Assembly: GCA_947464365.1 (NCBI GenBank)
Contig: CANHWS010000137.1
Span: forward strand, 1-8,850
Length of the DNA: 8,850 bases
Direction of reading: 5' to 3'
DNA from: Cytophagaceae bacterium
GTDB lineage: Bacteria > Bacteroidota > Bacteroidia > Cytophagales > Flexibacteraceae
The notes under the pieces are model-generated. The model searched no databases. It was not told where the DNA came from and saw nothing but the letters and a program-made list of their open reading frames with translations. Numbering within the stretch: position 1 is the stretch's first letter; each line of letters opens with the position of its first letter. Shown here piece by piece: positions 1 to 6,428 of the stretch. A program made the translations under genes and the position numbers.

Positions 1-2
1 AA

Positions 3-407
3 TGCAGGCTCGTCTTGGTTGATGACCTGTCCGCCACGGGTCAAGACCGAAATGCGCAAAGGTTTGCGGTTGAGCTCGACTATAAGGCTATCGGTTGTGA
101 TGCTGACTTTATTGGCAGACTCATTGACTGTAAACTTGTCGGCCATTGGTTTGGCAACAACAGCGTAAGAAAGATCATCCCAAGTGTTGGTGTTACTAGT
201 CCGGACCCGGATAACATTGGCACTATAGACGATGACCCGCATGGTGCCATTCGGTGTCTTGAGGGTGAGGCCGTTGGCATCTTTGGTGATACTGCTGACG
301 TCACCAAGGCTTTTGCTAAGCTTGTGAGCTTGGGCAAATACATGGTTTGTGGTTGGCCCAAAGGCTGTGCCGGCAAGCAGAAGGGCAGCGGCAATCCATT
401 TTTTCAT
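3..407 (-). CDS. Glycoside hydrolase family 31-type enzyme, N-terminal fragment (partial at window edge)
   Basis: This is an open frame of 135 residues from an ATG at 407-405, running off the left edge without a stop. Residues 1 to about 26 form a Sec signal peptide: MKKW, then a hydrophobic stretch, then a likely cleavage after VFAQA. The mature part looks like the N-terminal galactose-mutarotase-like beta-sandwich that precedes the catalytic barrel in GH31 enzymes. Signs are the stretch NGLTLKTPNGTMRVIVYS at about 45-62, then VIRVRTS, SYAVVAKP at 80-87, and a later VSITTDSLIVEL strand followed by PLRISVLTRGGQVINQDE. GH31 enzymes hydrolyse terminal alpha-glucosides, and some act on alpha-xylosides or alpha-galactosides. 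The catalytic domain lies outside the window, so specificity cannot be read. The gene is divergent from a SusC/SusD operon, which suggests it acts in the periplasm or at the cell surface on the imported glycan. It has no Shine-Dalgarno; its leader is A/C-rich. The family call rests on recalled sequence resemblance only. Confidence 0.78.
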   Translation of the reverse strand, partial: MKKWIAAALLLAGTAFGPTTNHVFAQAHKLSKSLGDVSSITKDANGLTLKTPNGTMRVIVYSANVIRVRTSNTNTWDDLSYAVVAKPMADKFTVNESANKVSITTDSLIVELNRKPLRISVLTRGGQVINQDEPA

Positions 408-451
408 CGGTTGGGGGTATTTGTTTTTGGTTGGTTGGGTGTGAGATCAGT

Positions 452-463
452 AGGCCTAGGCCT
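452..463. repeat. 12-bp perfect palindrome upstream of the GH31-type gene
   Basis: AGGCCTAGGCCT is its own reverse complement. It lies 45-56 nt upstream of the GH31-type start codon (ATG at 407-405, minus strand), a plausible place for an operator. A flanking TCAG on the left and TGA on the right extend the symmetry if a TA pair is skipped. The regulator is unknown and chance occurrence is possible. Confidence 0.35.
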
Positions 464-697
464 GAGTGGATTCTAAAGGTAAAAGCGCAAGGAATGAAAA
501 TTTGGCGACGAAATGTTGAATGTGGCGTAAATAATCGCAACCAAATCCTGTATTTGTTGATACAATGTCAGTTTTATGGAAGGTTCGTTACGGATGGGTG
601 AAAAGTAAGGCTTCTGTTGGCATCCTGCAGCAGGAGACTTGGTTGCTTTAAGCATTTAGCCTCTGAAAACGGGAGGGCCAGACGTCCAAAGCATGCA

Positions 698-712
698 TTA
701 AGGATACCTTAA
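698..712. repeat. Inverted repeat TTAAGG-ATA-CCTTAA
   Basis: Two perfect 6-bp arms (698-703 and 707-712) are separated by 3 nt. It sits in the middle of the divergent intergenic region, 291 nt from the GH31-type start and about 450 nt from the SusC start. It could be a dimeric regulator site. No family can be assigned. Confidence 0.3.
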
Positions 713-726
713 GTAAATGTTAAGAC

Positions 727-744
727 CGTTGCTTCGGCAAAACG
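727..744 (+). other. Small hairpin with a TTCG tetraloop
   Basis: TTGC (729-732) and GCAA (737-740) pair around the loop TTCG, closed by a C-G pair, which is the extra-stable cUUCGg type if transcribed. CG at 727-728 can also pair with CG at 743-744 across a two-base AA bulge. No U-tract follows, so it is not a terminator. It may be part of a leader RNA, or chance. Confidence 0.25.
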
Positions 745-1074
745 AGTTATCCACATAGGTAGGTGGCCAGATCCAGAATACAAATATGGTACAGAAACGA
801 CCGTCAGCTTCATAAATTTGCCAGTGAACTGTTGATTTTTTCCTTTCATGTGTATCTTGCGCTGTATTATCGTCCACCAACAAAGGGTCAGGTAACTGAT
901 TTGGACTTGTTGGTCAGTGATACCAGAGTTGGGTTCTGACGCTTAACCAGCTGCTGATTTGTTAAATATACACTAGATTAATCCACCCCTTTCTGCGCCT
1001 TCAAGCCTATGATGTACTAATCCAGATCGTCAAAAGGCCTCCATCAACGGTACGTTCTACTACCCGCTGGTGCG

Positions 1075-1117
1075 CTGAAGTTTCCTGCCATTGCGCGCAG
1101 GATTGGCTATACTTCAG
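1075..1117 (+). promoter_or_regulatory. Bipartite inverted repeat upstream of the SusC-like gene
   Basis: The outer arms CTGAAGT (1075-1081) and ACTTCAG (1111-1117) are perfectly complementary. Inside them, TCCTGC (1083-1088) pairs with GCAGGA (1097-1102) around an 8-nt loop. One side has a 1-nt gap and the other an 8-nt bulge (1103-1110). The 8-bp palindrome TGCGCGCA (1092-1099) overlaps the loop. The element ends 41 nt before the SusC start codon, so it could be a leader-RNA hairpin or an operator overlapping the promoter. Thirteen paired positions make this more than a trivial match, but its function is inferred. Confidence 0.4.
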
Positions 1118-1158
1118 ACCCTAAAACAATTTATCGGTACCCGAATTATCCTAGTTCT

Positions 1159-4100
1159 ATGAACCAAATCAGTTGGCAGAGAGCCCTGGCTCTGTTGTCG
1201 TTACTATTGTGCCTCTCGGTAGGCGCATTCGCTCAGGAAGAGCTGAAAATTAGAGGCCTCGTAAAAGGCGGAGACGATGGCGAACCACTTGTGGGTGCTG
1301 CGGTCCAGCTTGTAGGCGGCAAAGCGATCCCGACGAACGTGGAAGGCAAATTCGAACTCAGCGCCAAGATGGGCGATGTGATCGAAGTCTCGTTCTTGGG
1401 TTACATCAAGGAGTCTATCACCATCACTGGCGACCAAGCCTTGGTTATCATCCTGGCACCTGCCAGTAAAGTAACTTCTGAAATTTTGGTCGTTGGCTAC
1501 GGCACTACCAACCGTAAGGATGCTGTTGGCTCGATCGAGAAAGTTTCTAGCAAGGCCTTCGAGAACATTGCAATGCCAAGCTTCGACGCTGGTCTCCAAG
1601 GTCGTGCGGCTGGTGTGAACATCACCCAACAGTCTGGTGTGCTTGGGTCAGCCGTCAAAGTCAACATCAGGGGCAACAATGCCATCACAGGCAACGGTAA
1701 CCCACTGATCGTGATCGATGGTATGATCCTGTATAGCGGTTCCCTAGGTAACAATGACCTTAGCTCGCGAGACTCTCCGGTCAACGCGTCTAACTACAAC
1801 ACCCTAGCTAACCTAGACCCGAACGACATCGAAAGTGTTGACATCTTGAAAGATGCTAGTGCGACTGCCATCTATGGTGCTCGTGCTGCTGGTGGTGTCA
1901 TGATCATCACGACCAAGTCTGGGAAGTCTGGCAAGACCAAGTTTAACGCTGGATATTATGCTGGGTTTAACCAGACAACCCGCAAACTACCGATGCTGAA
2001 TGGCCCAGAGTGGATGAGTCTTTATAACGAGGCACGTGTTAATGACGGTATGCAGCCATTGAGTGGCAACCAGACTTTCAACGTTAACGGAATCACCCTG
2101 ACCCCTAACACCATTGCCAACACCAATTGGCAAGACGAAATTTTCCGCCAAGGGATTGTACAGAACGCAACATTATCTGCATCTGGTGGCACTGATAAAA
2201 GCCGCTTCTTTATCGGTGGATCTTACCGTACGGACGAAGGTATGCTGCAAGGCAACAAGTTTGACCGCTTTAACGTCAGGGCCAACCTCAAGAACAATGC
2301 AACAGATTGGCTAGAGATTGGTATCCAGGTTAACCCTGCATACACCAAAAACAGGATGGTCCCGACCAGCTTTAACGGTGGTATCGGCGCAGCACAGTCT
2401 AACGCCCTACCTATTTTTGGTACTCGCAATGCTGACGGATCTTACTTCGGTACGCAAAGAGCACAAGGTTTCAATACGGGTAACAACCCACTGGCCGCAC
2501 TCGAGAACGAATACCTATCCAATACCTTTAATATGTTGGGCAACGTTTATGCTGAGGTCAAGTTTTTGCCTGAGTTGAAGTTCCGGACCAGCTACCAAAT
2601 CAACTATACCAGCCAAAGGGAGAGTTTTTACACAAGCGGGATCAACCGCTATGCCAACTTTAATGTCAATGGCCGTGATACAACTTTTGGCCTAGCTGAC
2701 CTAAAGGAGCGTACTGTCAATGCCCTTAACTGGATGACCAGTAACTATTTTACCTACGAAAAGACTTTCGCTTCGGTGCATAACTTAAAAGCTGTTGCTG
2801 GTTTTGAGCTTAACGCCATCGACCAAGAAGATGTGGGTTGGTTCACGAACAACGGAGCTGCAGGTTTTTCTAATCCTTATGCACGTCGTCTGAGCAGCAG
2901 CATCGCATGGTCTCAATTTGCTACCGATCAGCAAAAGGGTACCTCGCCAACTACTGGCTACAACTCTTTCTTCTTGCAGCGTTGGGATAGCTACTTTGGT
3001 CGTGTATCATACAACTATGACCGCAAGTACATCGCTGAGTTTAGCGTACGTACCGATGGTACCAGCAACTTTGGTCCTGACCGTCGTTACGGATTCTTCT
3101 GGTCTGTTGGTGCTGGCTGGAACATGAGCGACGAAACATGGTTTACTGCGGCATTGCCATTCGTGAACTTATCTAAAATCCGGGCCAGCTACGGTGCCGC
3201 GGGTGACCCAGGTGCCATTCCGTTTGGTTGGGAAGCTACTTATGGTATTTCTGGCGGATATCAAGGTGTTAATGGCCTGAGCCTTAACCGCCTTGCCAAC
3301 CCGATCCTGCAGTGGGCTAACTCACGCAAGTTTGATGTGTCATTGGATTATGGTTTGTTCAACAACCGTATCTCTGGTACCCTGACTTATTTCAATACCG
3401 TCAATACCGCCATTTTGGTTAACCGTGGTGTGCCATCAAGCGCTACAGGTTACATCCAGACCGTGTATCTGAACGACAAAAATGCTGAGGTGGTTAACCA
3501 AGGTGTCGAGTTCACGATCAACTCAATCAACGTTGACATGCCGAACTCTTTGCGTTGGAGCACGAACTTGAACTTGACCTTCTTGCGCAACAAGGTGACC
3601 AACACCAATGGCCTAGGCCCAGATGCCTTCGGTGATAGCCCAGGTGATACCCGCGTTATCCAAGGACAGCCGCTTGGTATCAGCTTCTTGGCGCAGTCTG
3701 CCGGGGTTGACCCTCAAACTGGCAAGGAGATGATCTATGTGGTCGATGCCAATGGCAACCGCACCGGAGCTGTTGTAGAGGCGAATGCCACCACAGTCCC
3801 AGAAAACCGTGTAGCAACAGGCAATCCGCAACCAACAGTTTATGGTGGCTTTACCAACGAGCTAAGCTACAAAGGCTTTGACCTAAGTTTCTTGTTCAGC
3901 TTTAGCCTTGGCAATACAGTCTATGATGATGGAGGCAAACGCCAAATCGGTGGCTTCAGCACTACCTGGAACCAACGTCGTGAAGTCTTGGAGCGCTGGC
4001 AAAAACCTGGGGATGTAACCTCTGTCCCTCGCTTGACCTCTAACACCTCTGCTGGTAACTGGAACAATATTGACCGTTTCTTGTATGATGGCTCGTTTGT

Positions 4101-4347
4101 TCGCCTCAAGAACATCACTTTGGGTTATACCATCCCACGCGAATGGTCTTCCAAAATGAAACTTGGTAGCTGCCGTGTGTTTGTCGGAGGTACTAACCTT
4201 TTGACCTTCACAAGGTTCCCAGGGTTTGACCCTGAAGTATCACGGTATCAGTTCAGCGCGACAGATGGCAATATTGCCGCTAGTGCGCCATACCTCGCAA
4301 CTCCGCAGATGATGACTTTCATCGGTGGTTTCAACATCGGATTCTAA
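1159..4347 (+). CDS. SusC/RagA-like TonB-dependent outer-membrane glycan transporter
   Basis: This encodes 1062 residues, a normal size for SusC-like proteins. It would form the outer-membrane barrel that imports oligosaccharides with TonB/ExbBD energy, with the SusD-like partner as its lid. Domains in order: signal peptide 1-26 (cut after GAFAQ); a carboxypeptidase-regulatory-like beta-sandwich at about 29-100 (PLVGAAVQLVGG, VEGKFELS, SFLGY); a TonB-box-like stretch near 107-116 ending in VVGYG; the plug at about 117-255, with LQGRAAGVNI, the SusC hallmark NPLIVIDGM at 181-189, and DPNDIESVDILKDASATAIY at 220-239 followed by GARAAGGVMIITTK; then the barrel to the C-terminus, which ends in phenylalanine as outer-membrane barrels usually do. 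There is no STN domain before the regulatory-like domain, so ECF-sigma/anti-sigma signalling is unlikely. The start is supported by the signal peptide; no Shine-Dalgarno is seen. The SusD-like gene follows 32 bp downstream. The substrate cannot be read from the sequence. Confidence 0.97.
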   Translation: MNQISWQRALALLSLLLCLSVGAFAQEELKIRGLVKGGDDGEPLVGAAVQLVGGKAIPTNVEGKFELSAKMGDVIEVSFLGYIKESITITGDQALVIILAPASKVTSEILVVGYGTTNRKDAVGSIEKVSSKAFENIAMPSFDAGLQGRAAGVNITQQSGVLGSAVKVNIRGNNAITGNGNPLIVIDGMILYSGSLGNNDLSSRDSPVNASNYNTLANLDPNDIESVDILKDASATAIYGARAAGGVMIITTKSGKSGKTKFNAGYYAGFNQTTRKLPMLNGPEWMSLYNEARVNDGMQPLSGNQTFNVNGITLTPNTIANTNWQDEIFRQGIVQNATLSASGGTDKSRFFIGGSYRTDEGMLQGNKFDRFNVRANLKNNATDWLEIGIQVNPAYTKNRMVPTSFNGGIGAAQSNALPIFGTRNADGSYFGTQRAQGFNTGNNPLAALENEYLSNTFNMLGNVYAEVKFLPELKFRTSYQINYTSQRESFYTSGINRYANFNVNGRDTTFGLADLKERTVNALNWMTSNYFTYEKTFASVHNLKAVAGFELNAIDQEDVGWFTNNGAAGFSNPYARRLSSSIAWSQFATDQQKGTSPTTGYNSFFLQRWDSYFGRVSYNYDRKYIAEFSVRTDGTSNFGPDRRYGFFWSVGAGWNMSDETWFTAALPFVNLSKIRASYGAAGDPGAIPFGWEATYGISGGYQGVNGLSLNRLANPILQWANSRKFDVSLDYGLFNNRISGTLTYFNTVNTAILVNRGVPSSATGYIQTVYLNDKNAEVVNQGVEFTINSINVDMPNSLRWSTNLNLTFLRNKVTNTNGLGPDAFGDSPGDTRVIQGQPLGISFLAQSAGVDPQTGKEMIYVVDANGNRTGAVVEANATTVPENRVATGNPQPTVYGGFTNELSYKGFDLSFLFSFSLGNTVYDDGGKRQIGGFSTTWNQRREVLERWQKPGDVTSVPRLTSNTSAGNWNNIDRFLYDGSFVRLKNITLGYTIPREWSSKMKLGSCRVFVGGTNLLTFTRFPGFDPEVSRYQFSATDGNIAASAPYLATPQMMTFIGGFNIGF

Positions 4348-4379
4348 TCAACCCCATCCACCAAAAAACAGCTATCAAC

Positions 4380-5780
4380 ATGAAAAAGATTCTGATCAAT
4401 GGGTTGGTTATGGCGTCCTTAGCTCTTGGCTCGTGCCAGCAGTTTCTGGATATCCGCCAACCAGACGTAACACCTTATGACAAGGCCCTTAATGACGTTA
4501 ACAACGTCGAGGCCTTGATGCGTACGACCTACAACGACCTGCAAGGGTACAACAACTTTGTCCGTAGCAGCACTATGTTTGGGGACGAGGTTGATATCTC
4601 GCGCCAAAGCCAAGACCAGTTTGGGGCAGATTATATCACCCGCAACTTTGGTCGGTTCAACGGTATTGGAGAGGGTCTCTGGTCAGTAGGGTACTCTGGT
4701 ATCTTCAGGTCCAACCAAATCATCAAGGCGACCCTTGCCAATGAGTATAGCACATCGGCCCCAATTAGGTCACGCCTGTTGGGCGAAGCCTACTTCATCC
4801 GTGGCTTTATGCACTTTGAGCTATGCCGCCAGTTTGCCCTGCCTTACAGTGCTGGCAAAACCAAACCTGGTGTCGTAATCAGGACAGTGGCCCCAGCCTT
4901 TGCAGACGAAGTGCAAGTAGTACCTCGTGCAACCCTTGAGGCTACTTATGGACAAGCCATTGCCGACATCAAAGCTTCCCTTGACCTATTGCCAGAAACA
5001 CCAGCAAACGGACGCCTTGGCAAAGATGCTGCCCGTGCTGCTTTGGCCCGTATCTACTTCAGCATGGTTGAGGACGGATCTTCTGCCAATTATCAGGAGG
5101 CTAAAACGTATTGTGACCAACTAGTCCAGTCTGGCAAATACAAAATCACCTTACCGATGAATGCCTTCAACTTTGATATCAGCCGTCGTGGTATCATCAA
5201 GGCTGATACCGGAACCATCTTTGAGCTGACCAACACCTTGAGCGATGATGCTGGCGGTAGCCTAGCTGGTGCCTTCTGGGGTAACACTGCTGATAACGTC
5301 TTCACACCGATCCTGACCGGTCCTGGTAGCCTTTTGGTTGCACTCCGCAACTATGGTGGCCTGCGTTATGACACACTTGTGCTTAACCGCGATGGTGCCC
5401 GCCCATACACTGCTAAATACTCTGGTGGTACTGGTATTCCGTTCAAGAACACCCCTGTTTTCCGTTATGCTGAGGTCTTGTTGACTCGTGCAGAGGCTAA
5501 CCTCCAAGTAGGAGGAGACGTTGCTACATCCTTGGCTGATCTGAACGCTGTGCAAATAGCTGCGCGCGCACCGCTGACCACTACTACCGACCGTGATCAG
5601 TTGCTTGATGCAATCAGGCTTGAGCGCCGAGTAGAGTTGCACCTAGAAGGAGATCGGTATCACGAGTTGCGCCGCTTGAAGTCAACAAATATCCGCGGGG
5701 CGAGTTATAATGATAGTAAGTCGTTCTTCCAGATTCCGAACTCCGAGCAAAGGGCCAACCCGACCATTGAGCTCAACTAA
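4380..5780 (+). CDS. SusD/RagB-like surface glycan-binding lipoprotein
   Basis: This encodes 466 residues, somewhat shorter than the roughly 500-550 typical of the family. It is predicted to sit on the outer membrane over the SusC-like barrel and bind the incoming glycan. A lipoprotein signal is clear: MKKILINGLV, then a hydrophobic stretch ending LALGSC, with lipidated Cys19. The N-terminal SusD-like region begins QQFLDIRQPD. A helical TPR-like segment with LLGEAYFIRGFMHFELCRQF at 133-152 matches the usual family helix. The C-terminal RagB/SusD signature is complete: RYAEVLLTRAEA from 362, ERRVELHLEGDRYHELRRLK at 415-434, then a terminal IPNSEQRANPTIELN. No frameshift or truncation is evident. 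It follows the SusC-like gene after 32 bp of A/C-rich sequence without a terminator, so cotranscription is expected. Confidence 0.96.
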   Translation: MKKILINGLVMASLALGSCQQFLDIRQPDVTPYDKALNDVNNVEALMRTTYNDLQGYNNFVRSSTMFGDEVDISRQSQDQFGADYITRNFGRFNGIGEGLWSVGYSGIFRSNQIIKATLANEYSTSAPIRSRLLGEAYFIRGFMHFELCRQFALPYSAGKTKPGVVIRTVAPAFADEVQVVPRATLEATYGQAIADIKASLDLLPETPANGRLGKDAARAALARIYFSMVEDGSSANYQEAKTYCDQLVQSGKYKITLPMNAFNFDISRRGIIKADTGTIFELTNTLSDDAGGSLAGAFWGNTADNVFTPILTGPGSLLVALRNYGGLRYDTLVLNRDGARPYTAKYSGGTGIPFKNTPVFRYAEVLLTRAEANLQVGGDVATSLADLNAVQIAARAPLTTTTDRDQLLDAIRLERRVELHLEGDRYHELRRLKSTNIRGASYNDSKSFFQIPNSEQRANPTIELN

Positions 5781-5787
5781 ACTGAAC

Positions 5788-5801
5788 GGGTATCTTTACC
5801 C
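5788..5801 (+). other. Intercistronic hairpin after the SusD-like gene
   Basis: GGGTA (5788-5792) and TACCC (5797-5801) form a perfect 5-bp stem around the loop TCTT, beginning 7 nt after the SusD-like stop codon. What follows is CACAAATCAA, with no T-tract, so it is not a classical intrinsic terminator. It could stabilise the upstream susC-susD message or lower expression of the downstream genes. Confidence 0.4.
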
Positions 5802-5820
5802 ACAAATCAATCCACCAACC

Positions 5821-5841
5821 AGACTAACCACTAAATAGTCT
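5821..5841 (+). promoter_or_regulatory. Hairpin abutting the start codon of the small lipoprotein gene
   Basis: AGACTA (5821-5826) and TAGTCT (5836-5841) are perfect reverse complements around a 9-nt loop, and the right arm ends directly before the ATG at 5842. In RNA it would occlude the region that initiating ribosomes must bind. The susC-susD gap and the gap before the gene at 6429 show no comparable pairing. It may set a lower translation rate for this gene; this is inference. Confidence 0.4.
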
Positions 5842-6396
5842 ATGTTACAATCAATCATCAAGGGTATGGTGTTCGTGGCAGTGCTTGCCATGGCCATCAG
5901 CTGCCGACCAAAAACGGACTTTCCGGAGGCTGGCGGCGACTATAACACACCCGACGCAGTTAAGGGCAACTGGAAACTGCAAAGTGTTATCCAGATCGAC
6001 GAAGGTGCTGTGTCCAAAAACTTCCCTGATAAGGCGAAGTTCCTTGACCTGACGCCCATGTTTGCTGGCACAACTAATGTTCGTCTTGCTATCAATGGCG
6101 ACTCTAGCTTCGTGTTGACCAATCCGGACTCGTCTGCTGCTGTTATGCTACCAAGCGGAGCCAATATGCGTTGGCGTCTTGTTGACCCTACCAACTTGGC
6201 TGGTCAATTACCGATCAACCAAGCACGTTACCTCCAAATCTATCGTCGTGATAATGGCGTCGAGGTCGAGAGTTATAAGGTCAACTTTGGTGTGTCATAC
6301 CGTGTTGCTGCCAACAAACTAGCACTGCGCGTTTCGCGCAGGACATCTGATGGCACTCCGTACACCAGCTATGACTACAACTTCGTTCGTAACTAA
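5842..6396 (+). CDS. Small lipoprotein, DUF5004/lipocalin-like, PUL accessory
   Basis: This encodes 184 residues. A lipoprotein signal peptide ends LAMAISC with lipidated Cys21, so the mature protein is probably anchored in the outer membrane. After a short linker (DFPEAGGDYNTP) the sequence reads GNWKLQSVIQIDEGA, then NFPDKAKFLDLTPMF and a run of short strands such as VRLAINGDSSFVL, LRVSRRTS and the terminal SYDYNFVRN. This all-beta pattern with an early GxWKL motif and a D-L-T-x-M-F motif resembles the lipocalin-like DUF5004 proteins found in Bacteroidota SusC/SusD loci; I assign that family from memory. Its biochemical role is not established. The position, 61 bp after the SusD-like gene, suggests a surface or periplasmic glycan-binding accessory. 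Two possible hairpins lie in the gap before it. A different beta-barrel lipoprotein family cannot be excluded. Confidence 0.8.
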   Translation: MLQSIIKGMVFVAVLAMAISCRPKTDFPEAGGDYNTPDAVKGNWKLQSVIQIDEGAVSKNFPDKAKFLDLTPMFAGTTNVRLAINGDSSFVLTNPDSSAAVMLPSGANMRWRLVDPTNLAGQLPINQARYLQIYRRDNGVEVESYKVNFGVSYRVAANKLALRVSRRTSDGTPYTSYDYNFVRN

Positions 6397-6428
6397 TCAC
6401 TAAACCATCAACCCCCCCTTCAAGAACC

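Larger units (their letters stand above)
408..1158. other. Divergent intergenic region, no gene seen
   Basis: This 751-bp stretch separates the GH31-type gene (minus strand) from the SusC-like gene (plus strand) and should hold both promoters. Short open frames exist on both strands but none has a signal peptide, a family motif or a sensible context, so I call no gene. It contains a 12-bp palindrome at 452-463, an inverted repeat at 698-712, a small hairpin with a TTCG loop at 727-744 and a bipartite inverted repeat at 1075-1117, each listed separately. I looked for the Bacteroidota promoter pattern (TTTG, about 19 nt, TAnnTTTG) and found only half matches. No tRNA-like or rRNA-like sequence was noticed. 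Confidence 0.7.

Noticed and set aside
474..481. TACCTTTA on the minus strand, a one-mismatch -7 element upstream of the GH31-type gene
   Set aside because: No -33 TTTG in the correct orientation occurs at the right spacing, so it is not annotated as a promoter.
813..820. TAAATTTG, a full match to the Bacteroidota -7 element TAnnTTTG
   Set aside because: No TTTG-like -33 element lies 19-21 nt upstream (the sequence there is around ATGGTAC), and it would give a leader of over 300 nt for the SusC-like gene.
473..883. Small minus-strand open frames (473-655 and 698-883) in the divergent intergenic region
   Set aside because: They are 60-61 residues with ordinary composition, no recognisable motif, signal peptide or start context. 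Open frames of this size are expected by chance.
1204..1784. Minus-strand open frames of 95 and 141 residues within the SusC-like gene
   Set aside because: They are antisense shadows of a clearly coding, conserved region, with no independent start context or family resemblance.
6412..6418. Run of seven C in the leader of the gene at 6429, possible phase-variable tract
   Set aside because: It is short, lies outside the coding frame and fits the general A/C-rich leader composition, so there is no evidence of slippage control.
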